This document shows positions 43,836 through 55,035 of a stretch of 64,000 bases of DNA, piece after piece. Source of the stretch: Dactylorhiza incarnata (taxonomy: Eukaryota; Streptophyta; Magnoliopsida; Asparagales; Orchidaceae); assembly GCA_033032865.1 (NCBI GenBank), contig JAWHQI010000068.1, positions 2,480,001 to 2,544,000 of the forward strand, read 5' to 3'. Made by a program: the position numbers and the translations under genes. Each line of letters opens with the position of its first letter. The first letter of the stretch is position 1. The notes beneath the pieces are model-generated. The model saw nothing but the letters and a program-made list of their open reading frames with translations, made no database searches and had not been told where the DNA came from.

Positions 43836-46125
43836 TTTTCGGCCACTGAGAGGTTCCTGACCCTGCCATCTAGGTGGGAGCCTGGTCAGCAGGTCAGAAT
43901 GGGGACTAAGTACTTGGGACTTTCCTGCCACCGAGCGATCCTCAGACCTGCCAGCTTGATGGGAGCCTGGTCAGCGAGCCAGCATCGGGACTAAGTACTT
44001 GGGACTTTCCTGCCACCGAGCGATCCTCAGACCTGCCAGCTTGATGGGAGCCTGGTCAGCGGGCCAGCATCGGGACTAAGTACTTGGGACTTTCCTGCCA
44101 CCGAGCGATCCTCAGACCTGCCAGCTTGATGGGAGCCTGGTCAGCGGGCCAGCATCGGGACTAAGTACTTGGGACTTTCCTGCCACCGAGCGATCCTCGG
44201 ACCTGCCATCTTGATGGGAGCCTGGTCAGCGGGCCAGCATCGGGACTAAGTACTTGGGACTTTCCAGCCACCGAGCCATCCTCGGACCTGCCAGCTTGAT
44301 GGGAGCCTGGTCAGCGGGCCAGCATCGGGTCTAAGTACTTGGGACTTTCCTGCCAATGAGCGATCCTCGGACCTGCCAGCTTGATGGGAGCCTGGTCAGT
44401 GGGCCAGCATCGGGACTAAGTTCATGGGACTTTCCTGCCACCGAGCGATCCTCGGACCTGCCAGCTTGATGGGAGCCTAGTCAGCGGGCCAGCATCGGGA
44501 CTAAGTACTTGGGACTTTCCTGCCACCGAGCGATCCTCGGACCTGCCAGCTTGATGGGAGGCTGTTCAGCGGGCCAGCATCGGGACTAAGTACTTGGGAC
44601 TTTCCTGCCACCGAGCAATCCTCGGACCTGCCAGCTTGATGGGATCCTGATCAGCGGGCCAGCATTGGGACTAAGTACTTGGGACTTTCCTGCCACCGAG
44701 CGATCCTCGGACCTGCCAGCTTGATGGGAGCCTGGTCAGCAGGCCAGCATCGGGACTAAGTACTTGGGACTTTCCTGCCACCGAGTGATCCTCGGACCTG
44801 CCAGCTTGATGGGAGCCTATTCAGCGGGCCAGCATCGGGACTAAGTACTTTGGACTTTCCTGCCACCGAGCGATCCTCGGACCTGCCAGCTTGATGGGAG
44901 CCTGGTCAGCGGGCCAGCATCGGGACTAAGTACTTGGGACTTTCCTGCCACAGAGCGATCCTCGGACCTGCCAGCTTGATGGAAGCCTGGTCAGCGGGCC
45001 AGCATCGGGACTAAGTACTTGGGACTTTCCTACCATAGAGCGATCCTCGGACCTGCCAGCTTGATGGGAGCCTGGTCAGCGGGCCAGCATCAGGACTAAG
45101 TACTTGGGACTTTCCTGCCACCGAGCGATCCTCAGACCTGCCAGCTTGATGGGAGCCTGGTCAGTGGGTCAGCATCGGGACTAAGTACTTGGGACTTTCC
45201 TGCCACCGAGCGATCCTCGGACCTGCCAGCTTGATGAGAGCCTGGTCAGCGGGCCAGCAACTGGACTAAGTACTTGGGACTTTCCTGCCACCGAGCGATC
45301 CTCGGACCTGCCAGCTTGATGGGAGCCTGGTTAGCGGGCCAGCATCGGGACTAAGTACTTGGGAATTCCCTGCCACCGAGCGATCCTCGGACCTGCCAGC
45401 TTGATGGGAGCCTAGTCAGCGGGCCAGCTCGGGACTAAGTACTTGGGACTTTTCTGCCACCGAGCGATCCTCGGACCTGCCAGCTTGATGGGAACCTGGT
45501 CAGCGGGCCAGCATCGGGACTAAGTACTTGGGACTTTCCTGCCACCGAGCGATCCTCAGACCTGCCAGCTTGATGGGAGCCTGGTTAGCGGGCCAGCATC
45601 GGGACTAAGTACTTGGGACTTTCCTGCCACTGAGCGATCCTCGGACCTGCCAGCTTGATGGGAGCCTGTTCAGCGGGCCAGCATCGGGACTAAGTACTTG
45701 GGACTTTCCTGCCACCGAGCGATCCTCGGACCTGCCAGGTTGATGGGATCCTGGTCAGCGGGCCAGCGTCGGGGCTAAGTACTTGGGACTTTCCTGCCAT
45801 CGAGCGATCCTCGGACCTGCCAGCTTGATGGGAGCCTGGTCAGCGGGCCAGCATCGGGACTATGTACTTGGGACTTTCCTGCCACCGAGCGTTCCTCGGA
45901 CCTGCCAGCTTGATGGGAGCCTGGTCAGCGGGCCAGCATCGGGACTAAGTACTTGGGACTTTCCTGCCACCGAGCGATCCTCGGACCTGCCAGCATGATG
46001 GGAGCCTGGTCAGCGGGCCAGCGTCGGGGCTAAGTACCCTGAGATTCTCCTGCACCCGAGCGATCCTCAAACGTGCCAGCTTGATGGGAGCCTGGTCAGC
46101 GGGCCAGTTTCGGGGCTAAGTATTT
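43836..46125. repeat. 85-bp tandem satellite, about 26 units, inside E8
   Basis: The unit runs GGGACTTTCCTGCCACCGAG, CGATCCTCGGACCTGCCAGC, TTGATGGGAGCCTGGTCAGC, GGGCCAGCATCGGGACTAAG, TACTT. TTTCCTGCC recurs every 85 bp (43921, 44006, 44091, 44176, 44261, 44346 and so on), with only a few one-base indels (for example near 45428). Units in the middle differ at a few positions; both ends are more diverged (43836-43920 and 46040-46125), as expected from homogenisation by unequal exchange. It occupies the 3' untranslated part of the element. Confidence 0.95.
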
Positions 46126-46243
46126 GAAAATTTTCACTACATTAATCATCACATTACATGCAAGAAAAAACTAAGTAAACAACCACGCTACATGAACTTA
46201 AGGGTGGAGAGAAGAAACTGAACACTTAGACAAACTTGGTCTC
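46126..46243 (-). other. Short spacer between satellite and gag of E8
   Basis: AT-rich, no feature seen beyond the stop of the gag reading frame. Confidence 0.5.
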
Positions 46244-47563
46244 CTACTGCTGAGGGTGGTCTCCCTCATTCCCAATTGGTTGTTGTTGTTGCCGCACTAA
46301 ACCCCTCGCTTCCTTCAATTCCAAGAACTCAGGGCAGTTGATCGTCGCGTGACCTTCCTCATCGTTGAGGTCACAATAGGGTAACTCCACCCTACCCCCT
46401 CTTCCTCTTCTTCCTGCTTTTCTGACTCTCCTCCTTTTTCCCAGCCAATCGCCATGGCCTGTTGAGGCGGTGGAGGGGATGCCCTCGGCCTCTGCCCCCA
46501 CCTAGGGGGGTCAACCCCCTCTTCCTGGAAGTTGCCTTCCTCTTGGTCAAACTTTCTCTTGGGAGCCCCTACTCTTCTCCCCTGCTGCCTTGCCTCTGGC
46601 TGACTCAGCTTAGCCAGCCTTCTTGTGAACTCCGGGTTGGCCTCCTCACTCTCAACTTATTCTTCCACCCTTTCCATCAACTCTTCAAAGGACAAGGGAG
46701 CTCTTCTCTTGAGGTCCAGCTTGAAGAAACCCTCCCGCAGCCCCATCATGAAGGCATGCTTGAGGGTGTACCCGGGCACTTCTTGGATGAGGAGAACCTC
46801 CTCCCTGAACTGTTCCAGATAGTGAGCCAGCGACTCCTCTGGCTCTTGCTTGATCTTGAAAAGTGCTTCGGCATCTTTCTTCCTCTTTCTTGACGTCGAG
46901 AAGCGTAGCAGAAAAGCTCGGCGCAAGTCTTCGAAGGCGTAGATGGATCCTGCAGGGAGCTGATGGAACCAGTCCCTGGCCTTCTTCTTGAGGGTGACGG
47001 CAAAGAGCCGACACTTGAAGGCATCCGACATGGGCATGATGGAGACCATGTCCTCAAACCACTGTAGGTGCAAGACGGGGTCATCCTTGCCAAAGTAGTG
47101 AGACATCTCCGCCCCCTTGAACCCCTCCGGAATCGGGGCTGAGAGGATCAGCTCACAAAAAGGACCTCCGTTGCTCGCCCCCCTTGGGGGCTGGGCGAGC
47201 TGGGGCGGGGCGAGCTGAGAGGATGCCCCCCTCCGGAGCTCGCCCTCCCGGGGCTGGGCGAATGGGGGTATGGGACTTCCCCACTCGCCCCCTTGGGATT
47301 GGGACGGGGCGAGTGGGGGTATGGCACCTCCCCACTCCCCCCACTGGTACTCGCGTCCTGGCCTGCTGGCCAAGAGTGTTCTCGCCCACCTGCTGAGGTG
47401 AGGCCTCTGGACCATCTCCTCTCACGCCTTCGACTATCGAGGTGATTGCTACCTGCAGGGTCCGCATGACCTCCTGCCTGAGATTCTCAAACATCTCCAA
47501 CATCACTCCAGCCACCGGAGGTTTCGAGTGACCGGGGTCGTAACTTCCTCCACCTCCGTCCAT
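46244..47563 (-). pseudogene. E8 Gag, gypsy Tat/Athila-like, frame-shifted
   Basis: Starts MDGGGGSYDPGHSKPP at 47563. The capsid core is in a second frame, 47415-46657: EGFKGAEMSHYFGKDDPVLH, WFEDMVSIMPMSDAFKCRLF, KKKARDWFHQLPAGSI, LLRFSTSRKRKKDAEALF, KIKQEPEESLAHYLEQFREE and MMGLREGFFKLDL, the complete Retrotrans_gag pattern. The first frame returns at 46501-46244, with YCDLNDEEGHATINC, a zinc-knuckle-like motif as in Tat Gag, and then a stop. At least two frame changes separate the parts. It would provide the particle protein; enzymes must come from elsewhere. Confidence 0.82.
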
Positions 47564-47605
47564 GGAGCTCGGCTTGAGGCTTTCTTGTATTGGTCACACT
47601 CCACG

Positions 47606-47620
47606 CTCACCGCACCATAA
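47606..47620 (-). other. E8 probable primer binding site
   Basis: On the minus strand TTATGGTGCGGTGAGC follows the LTR end TTTCAACA. It begins TGG three bases in, as primer sites do, but I cannot assign the tRNA. Confidence 0.45.
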
Positions 47621-48899
47621 TGTTGAAACCAATAAATTGGTCTCTTGTGGAGTTCGGGGCCCTCAGCAAGCTGAGGGGCAACCAACACTTACACCCCAAA
47701 TGTAGAGCTCTAGGATGAAGGTTGAGAAACTATGAACTGGACCAAGGGCTTAGTGGGGAGGTCCCACCACATACCCGGAAGCCCCTTAGAAACTTCCCCT
47801 CCCAAGCCACTACTAAGCTTGGGCACCACTGGAGGCTCTCCTCACCCACTAGAGAGAAAGTGGGGGGAGAGAGAGAGGGAGAGAGCTAGCCTAGAATGAG
47901 ATCCCTCCAAATGGTGCCCCCTCGGTCCTATTTGTAGGATTTTCGGATCTGGGCTGCAAATAGCCAAAACTGGACTGCGAATAGCCAAAACTAGACTACG
48001 AATAGCCAAATCCCGCTGTTCTGAGGTGCTAAACATAGACCGCCTCCTACTACGGTGCTGGGCGAGCCGGAGGCCTCCCGGCCTCCCCGGCTTGCCCCCA
48101 CAAGGCTCTAGGCGAGCCGGAGGCCTCCCGGCCTCCCCGGCTCGCCCCCACAAGGCTCTGGGCAAGCCGGAGGCCTCCCGACCTCCCCGGCTCGCCCCCA
48201 CAAGGCTCTGGGCGAGCCCGAGGCCTCTCGGCCTCCACGGCTCTCCCCCATAAGGCTCTGGGCGAGCCAGAGGCCTCACGGCCTCCCTGGCTCGCCCCCA
48301 CAAGGCTCTGGGCGAGCCGGAGGCCTCCCAGCCTCCTCGGCTCACCCCCACAAGGCTCTAGGCGAGCCGGAGGCCTCCCGGCCCTCCCGGATCGCCCCCA
48401 CAAGGCTCTGGGCGAGCCGGAGGCCTCCCGGCCCTTCCGGCTTGCCCCCCACAAGGCTCTGGGCGAGCCGGAGGCCTCACGGCCTCCCCGGCTGGCCCCC
48501 ACAAGGCTCTGGGTGAGCCGGAGGCCTCCCGACCTCCCCGGCTCGCCCCCACAAGGCTCTAGGCGTGCCGGAGGCCTCCCGGCCTCCCCGGCTCACCCGC
48601 ACAAGGCTCTGGGCGAGCCGGAGGCCTCACGGCCTCCCCGGCTTGCCCCCACAAGTCTCTGGGCGAGCCGGAGGCCTCACGGCCTTCCCGGCTCGCCCTC
48701 ACAAGGCTCTGGGCGAGCGGGAGGCCTCCCGGCCTCCCCGGCTCGCCCTCACAAGGGAATAGTCCTGCGATGCGCCCCTCAGACTCGACTCCCTCCAAAT
48801 GCTCACCCCTCCTCCTCCCGGGGTCGCGCCCTTTGGAAATATTGGGCCTAAAAATATCTTGGGCCTCGGGGGCCCACTCGGCGAATACAGGATTGTACA
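47621..48899 (-). repeat. E8 5' LTR (about 1.28 kb)
   Basis: On the minus strand it starts TGTACAATCCTGTATTCGCC at 48899 and ends GGTTTCAACA at 47621. It matches 42317-43560 outside the minisatellite, with about 12 units here (48057-48757) against 11 there. Confidence 0.88.
48057..48757. repeat. 60-bp minisatellite in the E8 5' LTR, about 12 units
   Basis: Same unit as at 42770-43415. The order of unit variants is not the same in the two LTRs, so the array has changed since, or during, insertion. Confidence 0.9.
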
Positions 48900-49160
48900 A
48901 TAGGTAGTGAAGTTAGGTCGGCACCAAACCGACCATGTGATTTTTTAGATCAAGGGGGAGTAAAGTGCACCCCCTACACTTTACGGTAAAGTGCGGGCAT
49001 CCAACGGTCCACGTTGGATGCCCGCACACATCTCAAAGTGAGCTGTGATGTGCTCGCTTTGAAATGTGTCCAGGAATCCACGCGAGTCGTTGAATGCCCG
49101 CACTTTACCGTAAAGTGCATGGGTGCACTTTACTCACCCCATATTCTGGGTTTTTACCTC
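48900..49160. repeat. Repeat X, copy 2, left part
   Basis: Starts ATAGGTAGTGAAGTTAGGTCGG directly at the end of the E8 LTR and runs to ACCTC, where E10 begins. It includes the hairpin at 48955-49140, with arms GAGTAAAGTGCACCC and an internal ACTTTACGGTAAAGT palindrome. It matches 27685-27941. Confidence 0.82.
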
Positions 49161-49454
49161 TGTTGGGTATTGTAGCCACAATTACCTTGATTTGAAGAAG
49201 TGTTCCTTTGAACTAAGTTGAATTGAGTTGTATTTGATGTTGTTCTCTAGTTATGTGTTTGCAGGTTATAAATTGCTAAGTGCACACCAAAGTCAGGTTG
49301 CAATGGATCACCAAACACAGTTCTAGACAAGGTAATCTCTCATTATGTAGAACAAAGTGTTGGTCCATGTGTAATCTCTCTATTGAGGTGTACTTCTTAT
49401 ACTCATAACTGAAGGTTTTCAAGTTTGAGGAGTTGAGCAGGTTTTCAGAAGAAA

Positions 49455-49800
49455 AGAAATTTTTGCTGAGTCAATTCGTCGAGATGTCTCGTGAAGTCCC
49501 GACGAATCTCGACGAATCCAGATAGAAGCCAAATTTCTAGTTTGAAGAAGAAATTTCTGCGGCTAAGTCTATTCGTCGAATGTTCTCGAGAACTCCAAAC
49601 GAATATCGACGAATGCAGACAGAAGTAAAAAAGAAAGACTTGTGAAGGAAAATGCGCGGCTAAGTCAATTCGTCGTATGTTCTCGAGAAATCCCGACGAA
49701 TTCTGACAAATGAAAACAGAAGACAGTTTTCAAGCTTTGATCAGAATTTTCAATGGCCAAGTCAATTCGTCGAATGTTCACGTAAAGTCTCGACGAATGA
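49455..49800. repeat. Four TTCGTCGA hairpin modules in LTR a
   Basis: Modules begin near 49468, 49570, 49668 and 49766. Each reads GTCNATTCGTCG..GACGAAT; the first has perfect 12-base arms ATTCGTCGAGAT and ATCTCGACGAAT, and the second holds the palindrome GTTCTCGAGAAC between ATTCGTCGA and TCGACGAAT. CAGACAGAAG follows in several. Equivalent sets are at 53705-54040 and 57975-58300. Confidence 0.9.
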
Positions 49801-49914
49801 CGGACAGACGGATTTCAATTTTATGTTTTGTTTTTGAAAATTAGGGTTGGCCGCCGTGTACAGTACACGTGGAGACCACTTCTTGTCTGTCGCCCAAACC
49901 GTTGGAGGTTTCCC

Positions 49915-49923
49915 TATATATAA
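49915..49923 (+). promoter_or_regulatory. TATA box of E10 LTR a
   Basis: TATATATAA in GTTTCCCTATATATAATC, about 115 bp after the last hairpin module. It is conserved at 54153-54161 and 58408-58416. Confidence 0.7.
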
Positions 49924-50317
49924 TCTCTTTTTAGGGCAAAATAAGAAGAGAACAAAATGAAGATTTCTCCCGATCGAAAAAGAAGAAGATCGCCATTTCT
50001 TCTTCCTCTCGCTGGAAATGTTTTCTGAGATCTAAAGTGCACCTCTCAAGATACGTTCTTCAGAGCTGCTAGAGATTTCTCAGATAAGAAGGCCTTTGAT
50101 CAAGTTGCTGCTCTCAATATTGAAGATCTTTTCGATTTAATCAAAGGGCCTACTCAGATCAGGTTTGCCGTTTCCTTTTTTCTTTCTAATCCTTGAAGAT
50201 CCAAGCTTTCACTCTAAAGGAAGAAGAAGATTCAGTCTTTACAGATCTGAAGTTAATCTCTATAGAGATTCAAGAGAAGTTTCGTTTTAAACTTTATTTA
50301 ATTCCTGTAGGAGTTTT

Positions 50318-50455
50318 TACTCCGAGTTATTTTTGTAGGAGTGGTTTACTCCGAGTTGTAGGAGTTGTTTACTCCGAGTTGTAGGAGTTGTTTACACCGA
50401 GTTGTAGGAGTTGTTTACTCCGAGTTTGTAGGAGTCGTTGTCTCCGAGTGTAGGA
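50318..50455. repeat. 23-bp ACTCCGAGTTGTAGGAGTTGTTT repeat in LTR a
   Basis: About six degenerate units with short complementary arms ACTCC/GGAGT. The core GTTGTAGGAGTTGTTTA occurs 3 times in LTR a, 4 in LTR b (54570-54720) and 3 in LTR c (58820-58950), so LTR b gained one unit. Confidence 0.85.
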
Positions 50456-50685
50456 TTTGTTGATAAATCTGAGTTTTGGTGAAGTTGCCGACGCTAGCCC
50501 GAAGTTCTAGATAGGCGGACCGGGAGAGAGGAGTACCCACCTTGGGGAACCTCTATAAATCTTGTGTCTCTGTGCTGTGATAATTTTTGTTGTGTTTGTG
50601 CAAAATTTTTTATTCCGCAATCGCAGTAGAGATCACCTATTCACCCCCCTCTAGGTGATTTAGGTAGACAACGATTTCTTTCAAT

Positions 50686-50703
50686 TGGTATCAGAGCTAG
50701 GTT
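50686..50703 (+). other. E10 primer binding site, first internal region
   Basis: TGGTATCAGAGCTAGGTT, a perfect TGGTATCAGAGC, three bases after the LTR end. Confidence 0.9.
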
Positions 50704-50774
50704 ATCTTTAAGAGGTTAACACCTAGATTATAGATCCCTCTTCGTTGTCAAGATCTCTATCTCTGGACAGAGGC

Positions 50775-52901
50775 ATGGAAAGGTTTTCCTCCAAGCTCCC
50801 AGTTTGCACTAAGGAGAATTTCCCCATGTGGAAAGAAAGAGTAATCTTCTACATGGAAGCAAATGATCCCCGAATCTCCCAGATAGTTAAGGAAGGTCCC
50901 CATATTCCTATGGTTGCTTCTACCATTGATGCCACCAAACAAGTGCCAAAGAAAGTGATGGACATGACAAAGGATGAAATTGCACTTGTCACTCTGGACA
51001 AGAAAGCAAAGCACATCATAGCAGGTGCAATTAATGATTCAATGCTACAAAATCTAATTCACTGCAAGTCTGCTAAGGAGATGTGGGATTCCATAGTGGT
51101 TCTTATGGAAGGTACTGAAGAAGTTCGAGATGACAGGAAGTCTTTGCTGAACCAAGAATATGAAGCCTTCAAGCAACAAGGCAAAGACACAATTTCTGAC
51201 ACCTACGAGAAATTCTTCAAGATTGTGAATGGTCTGAGAAACTATGGAAGAGAATTCACCATGGGTGAACTAAATGATAAATTCCTTAGATCCCTGTCTA
51301 AGGAATGGGACCCCAAGGTGATAGCTATCAGAGAATATGGTAAGTTGGCTACTACGGAGCCACAGATTCTGTTTGGCAAGCTCTTATCACATGAGCTCAA
51401 GTTGAATATCAGAAAAGCTGAAGAAGAGGGATGCTCCACATCTGGAAGAGAGAACTCTGTGGCACTGAAGGCCAAAGAGTCAAGAAGAGGTAAAGCTAGA
51501 TCATTTGAAAGGACACAGCCGTCAGATGAAGACGATGAGTCTGTGGCTTGCTCATCAAGCTCAGACATGTTCGATGGAGAGTTCTCTTCACTCTCCAAGA
51601 AATTCAAGAAATTGCTCAGAAAAAGGAGCCAAAGAAGATCAAGGAGTGATGATGAACATCACAGGAAAGAACACAGCAACGACAGGTATAAATCTAAACC
51701 TAATAAACATGTTTCGACTGATATTGTCTGTTATTATTGTAATAAGCCAGGACATTTAAGCACGGAATGTCCATACAAGAAGAAAGAAGGATCGAGGAAG
51801 GAAGAGAATAAATCCTTCAAGAATAAAAGAAAAGAAGAAAAGAGCTTCTTGGCAAAGAAGACCAAGACTATTAGTGACAGTGACTCAGGGAAGTCAAGCT
51901 CAGATGACGAAGCCTATTTTGGGCTTATGGCACATTCAGATGAGGAAGGAAGTGTCTCCTCATACAAAGGGAAGGTAAACTCGCACTCCTCATTCTGCAT
52001 CTGAAACTGACTCCAATGCAAATGAAGGCTATTCTTCAGAGGTAGATTCATATTTAATGACTCAGTACAAAGCGGTTTTGGAAGGATTTGACAAATGCCG
52101 CAAGGTAGTCAAATCTCAAGCAAAAGAGATTAAATCTCTCAAGACGATGGAATCAGATTTGAGGGAGGAAATTGAAAAATTAACTCCTCTCAAAGATGAA
52201 ATCCAAATCTTGAAAGATGAACTTCAAAGCTCTACTGAATTATTAAATCTTAAGGAGAAGTTTATAAATGAATTAGAAGAAAAGTTAGTGGTGGAAAGAA
52301 AGATAGTTGAAAGCTTCTCCAAACCAAAAACTATTCTTCCAATCATTGAAAGATTTTCTGCTCCTGCGAAGGTTAGTGGCCTTGGTCATAAGGCTGAAAG
52401 TAGTAAGGCTGCCAAGAAAAGAGTTGTTAAAGGTAAGGGCAAGGTTACAAAAATCAAACCCGCCCCTGATGCCTCGAAACAACTGCTTTCAAGGCACCTT
52501 ATGAAAAAGTAATCCCCAAGGACCATGGTTCATTTGTTCATGGATCAGTTGTCAAGAAAGCACCAAAGATTAAATCTATTGTTGCTAAATCTCGTGAAGA
52601 GAAGAAGGAGCCATGTGTATGTTGCAATCATGAGGCTTCTACTTCTAAGAATGTTGCTCCTGCCAAACTCCCCGTTCAAAAGTTAAAACAGGAGAACAAG
52701 AGAAGATACAATCAATTTGATTGTTGGTGTTGTGGCAAAGTTGGTCACTTCGCCATGGATTGTTGGTTTAACCCCAGATATTATAAGACTCTACGGGTTA
52801 ACAATGTAAGAATGACCACTTACAATGTTAACACTCCGAGTGGTGTTTATCTAACCAGGAACCTTGGACCCAAATCCTAATGGGTTCCTAAGGGAAATTA
52901 A
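50775..52901 (+). pseudogene. E10 Gag, first copy, two frame changes
   Basis: Starts MERFSSKLPVCTKENFPMWKE; the codons upstream are not ATG. UBN2 capsid text follows (FYMEANDPRISQIV, SAKEMWDSIVVLMEG, DTYEKFFKIVNGLR), then a knuckle CYYCNKPGHLSTEC, an acidic Ser stretch, a long coiled coil (EEIEKLTPLKDEIQILKDEL) and a second knuckle CWCCGKVGHFAMDC. It ends near WVPKGN with TAA at 52899-52901. Relative to the second copy it lacks two bases near 51985 and one near 52450, and it has TAA instead of TTT before WVPK. Gag-only: nothing like protease follows. Confidence 0.88.
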
Positions 52902-53399
52902 TCTGTGTTTGCAGGTATGTCCAAAGGCCAACCAAAACTCTAATCAGGCATTTGGACAAGTGAAGGTTCTTGGTACATGACCAGAACAAGCAGTATATAG
53001 CAGGGATGTTATAAGCTTAGAAAATCAGTCTAGGCACTGAAATTCTAAGGGGTAGATAAGGCAAAGGGGGAGAAAAGATTGAGGGGGAGCTGATTCTACA
53101 TATACTCCCAAATGTGTACTCCTATGCAATTGCTGAGGGGGAGCTTTGAGCTCTCATGCTTTTTCTTCCCTATCTGAAGTAGTCAGAAAGGGGGAGAGAA
53201 GTTGAAATTGCAAGAGAAATTTTATGGGGGAGAGAAGTTGAAGCTTGGAAAGAAGAGAAAGTTGAAAGAGAAAGTTGAAAGGGAGAGAAAGTTGAAAAAA
53301 CTAAGTTTTTAAACTCTCCCTATCTATTTGATATATATATTTATTTAAGTGCAATTCAACTCAGTACATAGGTTCTGACTTCTTCAAATAGGAGGAGAT
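52902..53399 (+). other. E10 3' non-coding region, first copy, with purine tracts
   Basis: GGGGGAG-type purine runs recur (GAGGGGGAGCTG, TGAGGGGGAGCTTTG, AAAGGGGGAGAGAAG), followed by GAAAGTTGAAAGAG repeats and the final tract AAATAGGAGGAGAT before LTR b. No coding sequence. Confidence 0.8.
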
Positions 53400-54946
53400 T
53401 GTTGGGTATTGTAGCCACAATTTTTTGATTTGAAGAAGTGTTCCTTTGAACTAAGTTGAATTGAGTTGTATTTGATGTTGTTCTCTAGTTATGTGTTTGC
53501 AGGTTATAAATTGCTAAGTGCACACCAAAGTCAGGTTGCAATGGATCACCAAACACAGTTCTAGACAATGTAATCCCTCATTGTGTAGAACAAAGTGTTG
53601 TTCCATGTGTAATCTCTCTATTGGGGTGTACTTCTTATACTCATAACTGAAGGTTTTCAAGTTTGAGGAGTGGAGCAGGTTTTCAGAAGAAAATAAATTT
53701 TTGCTGAGTCAATTCATCGAGATGTCTCGTGAAGTCCCGACGAATCTCGACCAATCCAGACAAAAGCTAAATTTCTAGTTTGAAGAAGAAATTTATGCGG
53801 CTAAGTCTATTCGTCGAATGTTCTCGAGAACTCTCGACGAATATCGACGAATGCAGACAGAAGTCAAAAAGGCAGACTTGTGAAGGAAAATGCGCGGCTA
53901 AGTCAATTCGTCGTATGTTCTCGAGAACTCCCGACGAATTCCGACGAATGAAAACAGAGGACAGTTTTCAAGCTTTGATCAGAATTTTCAATGGCCAAGT
54001 CAATTCGTCGAATGTTCACGTGAAGTCTCGACGAATGACGGACAGACGGATTTCAATTTTATGTTTTGTTTTTGAAAATTAGGGTTGGCCGCCGTGTACA
54101 GTACACGTGGCGACAACTCCTTGTCTGTCGCCTGAACCGTTGGAGGTTTCCCTATATATAATCTCTTATTTTAGGGCAAAATAAGAAGAGAACAAAAAGA
54201 AGATTTCTCCCGATCGAAAAAGAAGAAGATCGCCGTTTCTTTTTCCTCTCGCTGGAAAAGTTTTCTGAGATCTAAAGTGCGCCTCGCAAGATACGTTCTT
54301 CAGAGATGCTAGAGATTTCTCAGATAAGAAGGCCTTTGATCAAGTTGCTGCTCTCAATATTGAAGATCTTTTCGATTTAATCAAAGGGCGTACTCAGATC
54401 AGGTTTGCCGTTTCCTTTTTTCTTCCTAATCCTTGAAGATCCAAGTTTTCACTCTAAAGGAAGAAGAAGATTCAGTCTTTTCAGATCTGAAGTTAATCTC
54501 TATTGAGATTCAAGAGAAGTTTCATTTTATACTTTATTTAATTCATGTAGGAGTTTTTACTCTGAGTTATTTTTGTAGGAGTGGTTTACTCCGAGTTGTA
54601 GGAGTTGTTTACTCCGAGTTGTAGGAGTTGTTTACTCCGAGTTGTAGGAGTTGTTTACTCCGAGTTGTAGGAGTTGTTTACTCTGAGTTTGTAGGAGTTG
54701 TTGTCTCCGAGTGTAGGATTTGTTGATAAATCCAAGTTTTGGTGAAGTTGTCGACGCTAGCCCGAAGTGCTAGATAGGCGGAGCGGGAGAGAGGAGTACC
54801 CACCTTGGGGAACCTCTATAAATCTTGTGTCTCTGTGCTGTGAAAATTTTTGTTGTGTTTGTGCAAAATTTTTTATTCTGCAATCGCAGTAGAGATCACC
54901 TATTCACCCCCCTCTAGGTGATTTAGGTAGACAACGATTTCTTTCA
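53400..54946 (+). repeat. E10 LTR b, shared middle LTR (1547 bp)
   Basis: TGTTGGGTATTG to TTTCTTTCA. It serves as right LTR of the first unit and left LTR of the second. No target duplication at its borders. It has one extra 23-bp unit and hairpin modules at 53705-54040. Confidence 0.93.
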
Positions 54947-55035
54947 ATTGGTATCAGAGCTAGGTTATCTTTAAGAGGTTAACATCTAGATTAAAGATCC
55001 CTCTTCGTTGTCGATCTCTATCTTTGGACAGAGGC

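Larger units (their letters stand above)
42317..48899 (-). mobile_element. E8: gag-only Ty3/gypsy element carrying a satellite array, minus strand
   Basis: On the minus strand: 5' LTR (48899-47621), possible primer site, gag (47563-46244), 85-bp satellite (46125-43836), hairpins, purine-rich tract, 3' LTR (43560-42317). No protease, integrase or reverse transcriptase was found, and there is no room for pol. The left flank is E7 gag (GGTCACA) and the right flank is repeat X (ATAGGTAG); these do not form a target duplication. Confidence 0.8.
49161..50683 (+). repeat. E10 LTR a (1523 bp)
   Basis: TGTTGGGTATTG to GATTTCTTTCA. Four hairpin modules lie at 49455-49800, the TATA box at 49915-49923, and a 23-bp repeat at 50318-50455. 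Confidence 0.93.

Noticed and set aside
43836..46125. The 85-bp array as a centromeric satellite
   Set aside because: It is only about 2.3 kb, lies inside one retrotransposon, and nothing here shows centromere function.
49455..49800. Regular repeats with spacers, reminiscent of a CRISPR array; also at 5195-5650 and 36470-36910
   Set aside because: Units and spacers are both degenerate and variable, spacers are repeated between copies, and the context is plant LTRs with TATA boxes.
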